This document shows, piece after piece, positions 10,460 to 22,200 of a stretch of DNA of 64,000 bases. How positions within the stretch are numbered: the first letter of the stretch is position 1; each line of letters begins with the position of its first letter. The notes below the pieces were generated by a model that did not search any database, was not told the DNA's origin, and was given only the letters and a program-made list of their open reading frames with translations. Location: contig NC_085137.1 of NCBI RefSeq assembly GCF_035046485.1, positions 499,616,536 to 499,680,535 on the forward strand, written 5' to 3'. A program made the translations under genes and the position numbers. Source of the stretch: Aedes albopictus. Taxonomy: Eukaryota > Arthropoda > Insecta > Diptera > Culicidae.

Positions 10460-11600
10460 ACACAACCTTTCTTACTTTTTATTATTGTTTTAGTATTATT
10501 GATAGCAAATTCATTTGTTGTTTTAGGCGTGATCGTATTGATAATTTTGCTGTGTGCACACACAGCAATACCAAAACGAATCCCTAATTCCTGCACCCTT
10601 TCTGAAAGCTAAAAGGCAGCGACTAGCCAACCAACGGTTGAGAACCTCCGTAGCGTAGGGTGGTTGTTATTAGATGAAATGTGCTTGGCTGGGAAGTTCT
10701 ACGGTGGATGAAAGCATGGGTGAAATAGCAGAAAAGCCAACTAATTAATAATCCAGTTTGTTTGACATAGTGCGAACATGAAGATGACGGACATTCTTCT
10801 GACAGGCCTATACAGTACCGAGTTGATACAATCTAATGGTTGATGATTCTAGTAAATGTGTTCACCTTAAACGTCAGCTTACTTGACACAGCATATGACA
10901 GTCTCCAAACAAGCCATCACGTTGATTATGTACCTTTGATAACGTGAAAATCAATAATTTCAACATATTCTGTCTGTGAAAGTGTTTGGCATCAATCATA
11001 TGGGCCGTCATTTTCTCGATTATATGGCACGCTGGCATATTTGTTCCTTTATCTATGCAACATGCAATGCAACAAAGTTCTATCTACCATGTGGTCATGA
11101 GCTTGAATCGCTTTATATAGGTACGGCTTCCAACCCAATAAATACTATCCGATCAATCGATTAATCGATCGACCGCCCCAAATTCCACACCCCGCATAAT
11201 ACCTATAGCTAAATTGAATAATTGATATTGCTGACCGCCCGGTACAAAATAGGCGAATTGACATTGTCAAATTAGTGCAATCGGAAAAGCACGGGTTGTT
11301 CCTAAATAATTGAATATAATTTTGACACCCACGATTGCATGACGAACGAACGACCATAGCTATGCATATTCATCCGTGTGCGGTGGGTGGTTGTGTTTTG
11401 ATTGTTTGCGAAAATCTGTTTTCCACCGGCCATTGGAAAACGACCCCCAGCCCAGTTCATCAGTGCGGTTAAACTTTTCACCTACATTTCGCCAAACCGT
11501 GCTACGGTTATGGTGGTGGCGTTTGTTTATACCGGTTAATGCCAAGGAAACCGGCTGAGTCGCTGTTTTGCTATACCGGATTCTCCGAGCGCGGTTGGAA
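10460..11600. other. No recognised gene
   Basis: Apparently single-copy sequence with moderate GC from about 11380. A small palindrome CGATCAATCGATTAATCGAT lies near 11150-11170. Open frames on both strands of 11360-11630 overlap and show no domain. Confidence 0.4.
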
Positions 11601-11606
11601 ACATTT

Positions 11607-11701
11607 TTTCTCTCAGTATACAGAGACAAGGCAGCAAGCAGGTGAACGAAACTAGGTAATGGCTGCGAAGTAAACGAAGAACTTTCGTTTTCAACTACAG
11701 G
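11607..11701 (+). promoter_or_regulatory. Candidate start site and 5' UTR exon
   Basis: CTCTCAGTATAC near 11610 matches the insect initiator TCAGT, and CTACAG|GTGAGAGG near 11699 is a strong splice donor about 90 bp downstream with no useful start codon between. A 5' non-coding exon is possible. No TATA box and no downstream coding exon were found, so support is weak. Confidence 0.25.
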
Positions 11702-11844
11702 TGAGAGGAACGGAAATCGCTGATTAACTCAGATTCGTTTCGGCCTTCCGTGACTAACGACTATAGCGTTTTGTTGGATGGTAGGAGGATACAACGATAC
11801 AACAGTAAATGTATCGCTAGTTAACGCTAGGTGGCAGTAGTTTC

Positions 11845-12041
11845 AATAGAGTTAATAAACTATAGAGGAAGAATGTCGCTGGCGTCGCTGCCGAAACATC
11901 TCTTGCTGGCGGAGATATGCCGGGCTATAAGTGTCAAAGCGAAAAAGTATGCAGTTTGACAGATAGATACCCGACATGTTTGCGAGCGAGAACAAAGGGA
12001 ACAGCAGCGACATTCGTCCTCTATAGTTTATTAACTCTATT
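11845..12041. mobile_element. 197-bp foldback MITE with 8-bp target duplication
   Basis: AATAGAGTTAATAAACTATA at the left and its reverse complement at the right are flanked by a perfect GTAGTTTC (11837-11844 and 12042-12049). The inner arm GAATGTCGCTGGCGTCGCTG then ACATCTC resembles the inner arm of the 8476-10451 element, so the two may share a mobilising transposase. Confidence 0.9.
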
Positions 12042-12049
12042 GTAGTTTC

Positions 12050-12429
12050 AGTCAAATATATTAGAGGAATGTGTTTCGAAAGTCCATATTTAAATTTCCT
12101 ACATTTTTTATGATGAACTCCATCCTTTGAAATGTTAACAATAATTTAATAATATTTGCTAGTTTCCATTTCTTTTAACGTTTGAAAGACTGCTTGCCAA
12201 ACGACTTGTTAAAGATGAAGAATTGCTATTTAATGTGGATAGTGGAAATAGAAAGAAGAAAAAACTCAATGTTACGAATCGGAGTGGGAGGATCTTCATG
12301 ATTTGAGTAAAGGAGAATAATTCTCAAAATTTCAATATTTAATTATTGAACACCGTACAAGGTTCTAAAAAGTTCGTTTTACCCCACCCTCTGTCACATT
12401 TTTAACTGCTAGAAAAAAAAATCCAAAAG
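12050..12429. other. No recognised feature
   Basis: AT-rich stretch between a MITE and the GAATTCC array; nothing supportable. Confidence 0.5.
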
Positions 12430-13880
12430 CACGCTCGGAATTCCAGGATGTATTGTTAGAGGAATTGGAACCCCTATAGGAATTTCCAGTAGAACTCCGC
12501 GAGAAATGTTGTGGAGGAACTGCTAGCTCCCGGAAGGAACTTCCGGAATTCCTGTGGGAATTTCGAAATGAATAACCGGAGGGACAGCAATTTTCAGCGG
12601 ATATCCTAAGGGAACTTGATCTAATCTAATCTAATCTAATCTAATACAAACGCAGCCAGTACGTGAAAGCATCCTGAAAAGTGTGGAGGAACTTTAAGAC
12701 GAATTATCAGTGAAACTCCTACAGGACTTCTCGTGAATTCCACTAGAAGTTTCCATAAATTCCTCGACAGGGTTCCTCCAGGAATTCCACTAGAAGTTCC
12801 TCTGGGAATTCTTCTAGGAGTTCCACCGAGAATTCCTCTAGGAGTATCACTGTGAGTTCATCTACGAGTTTCGGAATTCCACTAGGAGTCCTCCAGAAAT
12901 CGTTCTAGGAAATCCTCCGAGAATTCCACTAGGAGTTACACTGCATGTTCATCTATGATTTTCTGTAGGAGTGTTCCAGAAATTCTTGTAGGAAATCCTC
13001 CAGGAATACCTCTAGAAGTTTTTCAAGGAATTCCTCTAGAAGTTCCACCGGGACTTACTTTAGGAGTTCCTCCGAGAATTCCTCAAAGAGGAAAGAGAAA
13101 ATTCATAACACCTCCTCCGCGTGTTTCTCTAGGAGCTTCGGAATTCTACTAGGAGTTCTCCAGAAATTGCTCTAGGAGTTCCTCCGGGAACTCCACTAAA
13201 AGTTCCACTGCATGTTCGTCTATGAATTCCTCTAAGAGCTTCTCCAGGAATTGTTCTAGGGGTTCCTCCAGGAATTCTATTATGAACTCTTCCAGAAATT
13301 TCTCCAGGAGTTCCTCCAGGAATTCTTCTAGAAGTTCCTCCAAGGATTCCTCTAGGAATTCCTCCAGGAATTGTTCTAGGATTTCTTCCGTGAATTGATC
13401 AAGGAGTTCCTGCAGTAATCCCACTAGAAGTTTCACTGCGAGTTCGTCTATGAATTCCTTCGCGAATTCCTCTAGGAGCTTCTCCAAGAATTCCTTCAGG
13501 AGTTCCTCCAGGTATTTCTCTAGGAGTTCCTCCAGAAACTCCACTAGGAGTTTCTCCGGGAAGTAATCTAGGAGTTCCTCTGGGAAGTCATCTAGGAGTT
13601 CCTCCGTGAATTCTTCTCGGAGTATCACTGCAAGTTGATCTATGAATTCCTCCAGGGAATTTCTCGAGGAGCTTCTCTGGGAATTCCCTAAGATCTCCTC
13701 CGAGAATTTCACTAGGAGTTTCACTGCATGTTCGTCTATGAATTCCTCTAGGAGCTTCCCCAGGAATTTCTCTAGGGGCACCTCCAGAAAATGTTCTAGG
13801 TGTTCTTGCGTTTCACTGTGAGATCGTCTATGAATTCCTTTGGGAATTCCTTTTGGAGCTGCTCCAGGAATTCCTCTAAT
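12430..13880 (+). repeat. GAATTCC-type minisatellite array, segment A
   Basis: Degenerate 12-bp and 24-bp units of AGGAGTTCCTCCAGGAATTC type run through the segment. The unit length is a multiple of three and one strand lacks stops, so a 210-residue frame of repeated LLEEFLEE-like sequence arises on the minus strand (13149-13781). This is low-complexity output of the repeat, not a gene. The array is the left piece of one array that resumes at 18942 and 20313. Confidence 0.85.
12618..12646 (+). repeat. (CTAAT)n microsatellite
   Basis: Five consecutive CTAAT units within the GAATTCC array. Confidence 0.9.
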
Positions 13881-15367
13881 GACACATTCTACGGGCCCCG
13901 TATCATCAATACCAATTTTTCAAAGTTGAGTTATGGCATATTTGACATTTTTATCACATTCTACATTACTTTTGTCATCCAAAAATGTATTCGACATGAC
14001 ATTAGTGTGACAATAAATATAAATTGAACGACGATTAAGATTAACATTAAAATCGTGATTTTAAGTCTTTTAAGCACACTTTTCATCCAAACTATCGTAT
14101 TTTAAACACCAACACACTGATTTTTCAAAAGTCTTCCATCATTTGTAGATAAATGTATGTAGATTTTTTAGCATAAAAAGATTTTTAATCGGAAAACTTT
14201 ACAACTCTGAAATATGGCTGATCATAGTATGGGTTTTTATTGTGTTGTAGCGTCACGAAAAATCAGCATTTTTGAATTTCATTCCAATACGGAAAACGTT
14301 ACAAATATGAAATTTTGTATGCTCTTGATGATGGTGTTTGGCCAAAATCTACGATGTAATTGTACTGCGATATTGTAAAATTTTTTAATCGTAATCTAAT
14401 ACCACTCAAACCGAAAATTTCTGTGACAACAGACAAAACACTTATGAAATTACAAAGTTATTAAGTTGGTCAAAGACTTACAGTTGATGGATAGTTTGAT
14501 TTAAAGTTCTCAGGGTCCCTTTTACATAGAAATACGATTTCTTCGGCAAAGTTGTTTGGTAAGTAAAGGACTTGCACTTGATTTACCAATAGATGTGAGA
14601 TTTTGCCACTAGAAGACGTTAGTTTCCATTTTGCAAAAGCAGGCAAGGGATTAGAATTTCTTGAAAAGTATTCTACAAGCTGGAACTTTTTCACTTTGGA
14701 CATATTGTATTCAAATCAAATTGTAATCAAAGATCAATATATAATTCTTAACTTTCAAAATTAAATTTGATTTGATTCACTTATTTCTTAAATATAAAAG
14801 TCAATAGAACACAGTCAAAAATATGATTCTGCTTAAAGCGCTCCATCTTTGTGTAGAGCTAACCAATCAAGTCCAAAATTGTAGAAATTACAGATAACAA
14901 AATGAGGAACTATCAGTCAAAATTTGAGATTTTTTATATATTTTATAAAAAGTTACGGCTTGTTGAATGTGTTTTGGGTAATTAATTGGCATGCTTTTGA
15001 AAATTTGCAACTACCACCACTGTGTGGCAGAAATTAATACCATACGGCTATTAAACTGAAAGTCTAGTGATCTACCAAAATACTTTAATGAAGCAACCAT
15101 CTTTCCAATTAATCACGATCCTGAGATAAGTAAAACAAAAAATGTGTATGCGCTCTAGCGCCTCCTAGTGGAAGGATTTGAAATCATACGGCCCATCAAT
15201 TGAAAGTTCTTGACCAGCCAAACAATTTTGTCGAGGACACCAACTGTCTAAATAGTTAGGATCTTGAAATATATGGGATGGATATTACGTCAGTGTTACA
15301 TCTATTTATGATATAACAAGAATCACCGACAAACAGACGTAACACCTACGAAATTGAAACTCATATA

Positions 15368-15582
15368 GGGTATCGCGCCACTTGGGCGGTGGCTTCTATA
15401 TTCCTCTGTTTTTCACTATAACTCAGTCAATTTTGAACCAATTGACTTGCAATGTTGTACACGGGAAGATACTATACCTATCTCATCACATTCCAAAAGT
15501 TGTGTCAGTTGGTTCAAATTTGACTGAGTTATAGTGGAAAACAGACGAATATAGAAGCCACCGCCCAAGTGGCGCGTTTCTC
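15368..15582. mobile_element. 215-bp TA-target foldback MITE, copy 1
   Basis: GGGTATCGCGCCACTTGGGC at the left and its near complement ending at 15582 are flanked by TA (15366-15367 and 15583-15584). Arms include ATAACTCAGTCAA and GAACCAATTGAC. It is closely related to 31210-31424. Confidence 0.85.
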
Positions 15583-16122
15583 TATCTCGTGACTCTAATT
15601 ACTTAGACTTTAGACTTTTAGAATGTTGATGTATTTGGAAAAGCTGTTCATCTTGTCAAGAATTTTCAGTTTAAAAGCCGTTTAGTTCAAGTTTCTAACT
15701 GACTAGTGGTAGTTGAAATTTTGAAAAATAATGCACTTTATATTTATTCAAAAAATATTCAACATGTTGTAACTTCTTATAAAGTGCCTAAATATTTTGC
15801 CAAAAAATAGTTTCTCAACTAATCAAAATATGTTGAAAACTTTTTGAGGAATTCTAAACTATTCTAAACTTTTAATAAGCGTCGCCCAGTGTGTCTGAAT
15901 CTCACATCCAATAGTAAATCAGCTATAAGTTTTTGACTTATCAAACAACTTTGCAAAAGACTCTAACTCTCTAACTAATTATGACTCCGACATATATAGG
16001 ATGGATTTTTTTTGTCAGAATTAGGTCTATTTGTCTCTGGAATCACAGAAATTGATGCCCCTAAGTGGTATGCAGATCCTCAGGTATGTCTTTGGTTCAA
16101 TAACTGCTCGCACATCTTAAAG

Positions 16123-17281
16123 CGGTGATTCCCAAAGTGGGCGAAATCGCCCCCCAGGCGGTGAAAATCATGCCGAAGGGGGCGAAAATGTGGAAAACCA
16201 TAATTGGGGGGCGAGAATACTAAAAAAGGGGGCGATTTTTTGAATAATTGGAAAAAATCAAAAGTATTGAAATACAAGTCCAGAATGTCAACTAAATCAT
16301 TAAAAATCCCTAACATTTCAAATTTGGTTGTTTCTAGGATTATTGAAAAATGTCTGTTTTGAGATCGACTACATTTTACAGATTTTTTTTCCGATTCAGA
16401 GTTTTCGTCAAAATTTCAAGAACAAAAAAACACAAATAAGACTGCTATATAATTTCCTAAATAAGGAATTATGGAGATCTAATGTTATACATGTTAAGAA
16501 ACTATGAAGATACTTTTATAAGAGATTTTGAGAAGAACCGTTTTTTACTTGATCAGAAAGTTTTGTTTTTAATTCATGGGCGTTTTTTTCATGGAATTTT
16601 CAATCAAAATCATGATGTTTCAGACGAATTTCAGAACACGTTTTGGATGGGAGCTATCACACTTTGTTTGAAAATTTCAAACTTATTACTAGTAGCTATT
16701 TCGATTTTCTACGAATTCAGCGTTGATTTCCCTCAAAACCGAGTAATGACTGTTGCATATTTACTTATTTGACAATAGAAGTTCCTCCAATTTATACTGG
16801 CTTTTCATTATTTGCATTTACTTTGAAAAGCTGACTACATTTGAAAATACACAGATATATTCCTGATTCGTTCTTTCTGTATAAAACATATTTTTGAAAT
16901 TGTATTTCAATATCCCACCAGTAGTAGAACCTTTTTCAAAAACACTAGTACAATATCTGGTGTAAGATAACGAGTTTTCGTAAATGTTTACAGTCCGTTC
17001 TGTTTGCTCGTTTTTGTTCAAGAATATGTATAGCACAAACATGATTTCAAAATGTATTGTTATGCATGCAATAATGCGTTTTTTTAATAAGAGAGATACT
17101 AATTTAGATACATTAAATATCAGTTTCGCCACAGTAGTGTCAAATAGTGGGGTTTTGAGGGCTTCAGCTCAACAAAGTTTCAGCCTTTTTTCATAAAACA
17201 AATAAATCTCATTTAGGGGGGCGAAAAAGTTTTTCTCAAGCTCCAAGGGGGCGATAACTCCTAAAAGTTTGGGAAACACTG
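16123..17281 (+). mobile_element. 1159-bp hAT-like non-autonomous element, copy 1
   Basis: The ends CGGTGATTCCCAAAGTGGGC and (complement) CAGTGTTTCCCAAACTTTTA are typical of hAT elements, with clusters of GGGGGCGA just inside. The 8-bp duplication TCTTAAAG is perfect (16115-16122 and 17282-17289). Short frames (96 and 104 codons) are conserved between the two copies but show no hAT transposase or BED-finger motifs. Nearly identical to 19150-20304 in the opposite orientation, so both moved recently. Confidence 0.92.
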
Positions 17282-17317
17282 TCTTAAAGCGTTTTTAATT
17301 AAATCAATGATCCTAGA

Positions 17318-17386
17318 AACGAACCAGCCAAGGGCTGAAAGTCTGTTTAATAAAGTCAAATCAATCAATCAATGAATCAATGACAT
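17318..17386 (+). mobile_element. LINE 3' end fragment with (AATC)n tail
   Basis: GAACCAGCCAAGGGCTGAAA, then GTCTGTTTAATAAAG and an AATCAATCAATC tail, resembles the 3' trailer of the LINE at position 69-110 and the fragment at 25705-25757. Only the last 70 bp survives. Confidence 0.6.
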
Positions 17387-17409
17387 TGCATAAATTATTG
17401 AAAAAAATG

Positions 17410-18928
17410 TTTAATTCGACGGCGTGATTAGTTTTATGCTGCAAAATCTAAATATCTGGCGGTGCGAAGTAATGAATATCAACGGTTCAGGCTTTGGAAC
17501 AATAATAGATGAATATGGGTGGTACTAGACCGAAGATGGGTACCATTAACTTTCATGAAGGAGTTTTCATACTGCTGATAGCAATAACTTGGCCCTCCGA
17601 GCCATTTATCACAAAACGGATTTTTAATAGAATAAAGTTGCTCTGGGAGCAGTAAAAATAATGCAATAATATATTCACAAATTCGGGCAATTTTGTCTGA
17701 TTATTCTGATTCAAAAATGATGTGCAATTTCGTGACGTTACAACGCGAGCAGAACCCTGTTTGATACTAAACGTGCGTAGTAGCGTCACGAAATGTATAA
17801 ATCGATTATCCAAAAACGAATCCGAAATGTGTATGTTTTATTTCTCTGCATTGAAGAACAAACCAATAAATTTCAATGGTGGAAGAAACTTTCAGTTTAA
17901 ATTAAAAATCCGAGCAAATTTTTCAAGATGTTGGTTGCGCGGTAGAGGGGGTCGAATTCTAGCGCGTTGTACTGTCACGCTACTAATAAGCAATTTAAAC
18001 AAGTTTTTATAATGAAAACTAAATGTTAAAAAGGTCCAACATATCGGGAATTTTACAAGGAATCTGAATATGATAAAATATTTTGAGGTTTACAGTCGCT
18101 TTTATGAATTACAGTGATAAATCTGACTACGAATGCGTAGAAACGTTGTAACGTCACGGTAGAGTGTGCCCTATCTCGACGGCGTGATGAATTATATGCT
18201 GAAAAATTTAAATATCTGGCGGTGCAAAGTAATGGATCTCAGCGCGCCAGTCTTTGGAACAAAACTAGAAGAATATGGGTGGTACTAAACCGAAGATGGG
18301 TGCCGGTCTCATTAACCTTCATGAAGGAGTATTCATACTATTGATAGCAATAACTTGGCCCTCCGAGCCATTTATCACAAAACAGATTTTCAATAGAATA
18401 AAGTTCCCCTTGAAGCAGTGAAGATAATGCAATGATATATCCACAAATTTGGGTAAATTTGGCTGATTATTCTGATTTTAACATGATGTGCATTTTCGTG
18501 ACGTTACAACGCGAGCAGAACCCTGTTTGAAACTGAACGGGCGTTGTAACGTCACGAAATGTAAAAGTCAATTATTCAAAAACAAATCCGAAATTTAAAT
18601 GTTTTATTCCATTGAATTGAAGAACAAACCAATAAATTTGAATGGTGGAAAAAAAATTCAGAATATCATAAGCAGATTTTTTAAGATGTTGTTAGCGCGT
18701 TAGAGAGGGTCGGATTCTAACGCGTTGTAACGTCACGCTACAAATACGCATTTCGAACACGTTTTTCTAATGAAAACTAAATATTCAATAGGTCAAATAA
18801 ATCAGAAATTTTACAAGGAATCCGAATATGAAAAAATATTTTGCTGTTTACGCTCGTTTTTAAGAGTTATGGAGGAAAATCTGACTACGAATGCGTCAAA
18901 ACGTTGTAACGTCACGGTAGAATGTGTC
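17410..18928 (+). repeat. Two tandem units of about 760 bp with GTAACGTCACG motifs
   Basis: Unit 1 (17410-18170) and unit 2 (18177-18928) both begin TCGACGGCGTGAT and run in parallel through CTTGGCCCTCCGAGCCATTT and CGCGAGCAGAACCCTGTTTG to AACGTTGTAACGTCACGGTA. Each holds four copies of the palindrome-like CGTGACGTTACAACG in both orientations. The end of each unit resembles the TIR of the enclosing element, so duplication may have involved its end. Confidence 0.85.
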
Positions 18929-18941
18929 TAATAGTTTTTAC

Positions 18942-19149
18942 AGGAATCCATCTATGAGTTCCTCCCGGAATTCCTCTATGAATTCCTCCGGGAGTTCTTC
19001 TTAGAGTTCCACTGAGAATTCCTCTAAAAGTATCTCTGCGAGTTCATCTATGATTTCCTCCGGGGCCTACTTTAGGAGTTCCTCCGAGAATTCCTCCGGG
19101 AATTCCACTAGAAGTTGAACTTCATATTTATCTATGTATTCATCTAGGA
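18942..19149 (+). repeat. GAATTCC-type array, segment B
   Basis: The same degenerate unit as 12430-13880 (GAGTTCCTCCGGGAATTCC), lying between two inserted elements. Confidence 0.85.
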
Positions 19150-20304
19150 CAGTGTTTCCCAAACTTTTAGGAGTTATCGCCCCCTTGGAGCTTGAGAAAA
19201 ACTTTTTCGCCCCCCTAAATGAGATTTATTTGTTTTATGAAAAAAGGCTGAAACTTTGTTGAGCTGAAGCCCTCAAAACCCCACTATTTGACACTACTGT
19301 GGCGAAACTGATATTTAATGTATCTAAATTAGTATCTCTCTTATTAAAAAAAAAACGCATTATTGCATGCATAACAATACATTTTGAAATCATGTTTGTG
19401 CTATACATATTCTTGAACAAAAACGAGCAAACAGAACGGACTGTAAACATTTACGAAAACTCGTTATCTTACACCAGATATTGTACTAGTGTTTTTGAAA
19501 AAGGTTCTACTACTGGTGGGATATTGAAATACAATTTCAAAAATATGTTTTATACAGAAAGAACGAATCAGGAATATATCTGTGTTTTTTCAAATGTAGT
19601 CAGCTTTTCAAAGTAAATGCAAATAATGAAAAGCCAGTATAAATTGGAGGAACTTCTATTGTCAAATAAGTAAATATGCAACAGTCATTACTCGGTTTTG
19701 AGGGAAATCAACGCTGAATTCGTAGAAAATCGAAATAGCTACTAGTAATAAGTTTGAAATGTTCAAACAAAGTGTGATAGCTCCCATCCAAAACGTGTTC
19801 TGAAATTCGTCTGAAACATCATGATTTTGATTGAAAATTCCATGAAAAAAACGCCCATGAATTAAAAACAAAACTTTCTGATCAAGTAAAAAACGGTTCT
19901 TCTCAAAATCTCTTATAAAAGTTTCTTCATAGTTTCTTAACATGTATAACATTAGATCTCCATAATTCCTTATTTAGGAAATTATATAGCAGTCTTATTT
20001 GTGTTTTTTTGTTCTTGAAATTTTGACGAAAAGTCTGAATCGGAAAAAAAATCTGTAAAATGTAGTCGATCTCAAAACAGACATTTTTCAATAATCCTGG
20101 AAACAACCAAATGTTAGGGATTTTTAATGATTTAGTTGACATTCTGGACTTGTATTTCAATACTTTTGATTTTTTCCAATTATTCAAAAAATCGCCCCCT
20201 TTTTTAGTATTCTCGCCCCCCAATTTTGGTTTTCCACATTTTCGCCCCCTTCGGCATGATTTTCACCGCCTGGGGGGCGATTTCGCCCACTTTGGGAATC
20301 ACCG
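19150..20304 (-). mobile_element. 1155-bp hAT-like non-autonomous element, copy 2 (inverted)
   Basis: Reverse-complement copy of 16123-17281. It starts CAGTGTTTCCCAAACTTTTA, ends GGGAATCACCG, and has the target duplication ATCTAGGA / ATCTAGGG (19142-19149 and 20305-20312, one mismatch) formed from array sequence. It inserted directly in the GAATTCC array. Confidence 0.92.
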
Positions 20305-20312
20305 ATCTAGGG

Positions 20313-22200
20313 GCTTCTCCAGGAATTGTTCTAGGAATTCTTCCGTGAATTGATCTAGGAGTTCCTGCGGGAATTTCACTGCGAGTTCGTCTATGAATTC
20401 CGTCCGGAATTCCTCTAAGACCTTCTCCATGAGTTCTTTGAATAGTTTTTTTTTTCAGAAATCACTCTAGGAGTTCCACTAGGAAATCCTCTAGCAGTTC
20501 CTCCGGCAAGACATGTAGGAGTTCCACCGGAAATTTATGTTGAACATTGGCGTTTCTAACTTTTTCTTTTTTCTAATTCATGCTCTCTGATGAACATGAA
20601 AAAGCGCGGGATCCAAAGGGGTTCCAGTGCACCGTCTTTCATTTTTGTCTTTCTCGTGTTTGTTTAGGAGAGTGAGTAAGAAAAAAGAAAATGCTAAATT
20701 AGCAAAAGCTGTGAGAGCTCTTCCGGAAATCCATGTTGGAGTATTCCGGGAATTCCTCTAGGAGTTCCTCCAGGAATTCCTCTACGATTTTCTCCGGGAA
20801 TTACTGTAGAAGTTCATCCAGAAAATTCGGAAATTCCTCTAGGTGTTTCACTGAGAATGGCTGTTGGAATTTCCTCTGGTAGTTCATTTATGAATGCCCC
20901 TGCTAATTTCTCTATGAGTTCTACTGGAAATTACTCTGTGTTCGTTCGAAAAATTTTCTAGGAGTTTTTCCGGGAATTTATCGTGGAGTTCTACTGGAAA
21001 TTTCTCTAGTAGTTCCTCTGGAAATTCCCCAGTCAATAATTCCCAAAAGAGTTCCACTGGAGATTCCTCTATTACTTCGAATGGGAATGTAAGAGCTGTC
21101 CTGAAAATTTCTCTAGGAAATCCCCTGGGAATTACTCCAGAAACTACCCCACAAGTATCTTCTTGAAATTCCTATAACAGTTCCTCCGAAAAAAAAAATC
21201 CCTGGAGTGTTTCTGGGAGCTCTACCGAAAGCTACGTATTGAATTGATCTAGGAACTAGGAATTCCTGTATTAATTCCACTGAACATTTCTCTAGGGGAT
21301 CCTCCGGGAATTCATGTAGGAGTTCCTCAGGGAATTCCTCTGAAAGTTTCAATGGGAATTCTTCTAACAATTTCTGCAGGAATTTTTATAGGCCCCTTCG
21401 GGAATTCCTCTATGAGCTCCACCTGGAAGTTCTCAAGGAGTTCCTCCAAGAAATCCCCTGGAAGTTCCACTGAAGTTTGCTCTAAGAAATCCTCTAGGAA
21501 TTTCGAAATTTTCTTCCGGGAGCTCGTCTTGCAGTTCATTCAAAAATTTCCCCTGATGCTCCTTATAGGAATTTCGTAAGGAAATCCTCAAGAAATTCCT
21601 CCGTGCATTTCGAAAGATTTCTGCGGGAATTCGTCTAGCAGTTCCTCCGGGAACTATTTTTGCAGTGCCTTCGGGAATTCCTCCATGAGTTGCACCGGGA
21701 TGTCCTGTAGGAGTTCCACTGAAAATATCTCTAGATGCTCCTCAGGGAATTGCTTTGGAAGTTCCATGCGGAATTTCTCCAGGAGTTCCTTCGGAAATTC
21801 CAGAAGTTTCTCTGGAAATTTCTTTAGGAGTTCCACTAAAAATTTCTCTAGAAACCCTCTGGAAATTCGTCTAGAAATTTCTCCGAAAATTCCGGAAGTT
21901 TCTTCTGCGAATTCCTCTAGCAGTTCCTTCAGAGATTTCTCCTGGAGTTTCTTTGGAGATTCCTCCGGAAGCTGCATACAGAATTCTTCTTCCAGAAGTT
22001 TCCTCTAGGAGTTCCATCGGGTATTCCGATGGAATTCTTGTCGGAGTTCACGATCTCTGGAGAACCCCTAGAAAAATTCCCGGAGGAGGTCTTAGAGGAA
22101 ATCCCAGAGAAACTCCAACTCCTAGAGAAATTCTTGGATGGAGTCCTATTAGAATTCTCAGAGGAGCTGCCAGAGCAATTCCCGAAGGCATTATGAGGAC
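20313..22200 (+). repeat. GAATTCC-type array, segment C
   Basis: Continuation of segments A and B, becoming more degenerate toward 22200. A break at 20538-20692 is a separate insertion. Overlapping open frames of 75-109 codons on both strands reflect repeat periodicity. Confidence 0.8.
20538..20692. mobile_element. Small inverted-repeat insertion in array segment C
   Basis: GGCGTTTCTAACTTTTTCTT at the left is partly complementary to AAGAAAAAAGAAAATGCTAA at the right. Array sequence resumes on each side. The arms are imperfect and no target duplication is clear. Confidence 0.45.

Larger units (their letters stand above)
13881..18928. mobile_element. 5.05-kb TIR element splitting the GAATTCC array
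   Basis: The left end GACACATTCTACGGG and the right end CGGTAGAATGTGTC are inverted repeats of about 13 bp, flanked by TAAT (13877-13880 and 18929-18932). Array sequence lies on both sides. It holds a tandem duplication (17410-18928), a MITE at 15368-15582 and a hAT-like copy at 16123-17281. The rest, 13890-15360 and 15585-16114, is AT-rich with no recognisable protein. The 4-bp target suggests a CMC- or Sola-like origin, as an inference only. Confidence 0.75.

Noticed and set aside
13149..13781. 210-residue E/L/F-rich open frame
   Set aside because: Produced by the 12/24-bp array; periodic LLEEF units with no non-repeat sequence.
16482..17132. 96- and 104-codon frames in the hAT-like element as transposase exons
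   Set aside because: Frames are shared with the second copy only because the DNA is near-identical; no hAT catalytic, RNase H or zinc-finger motifs seen.
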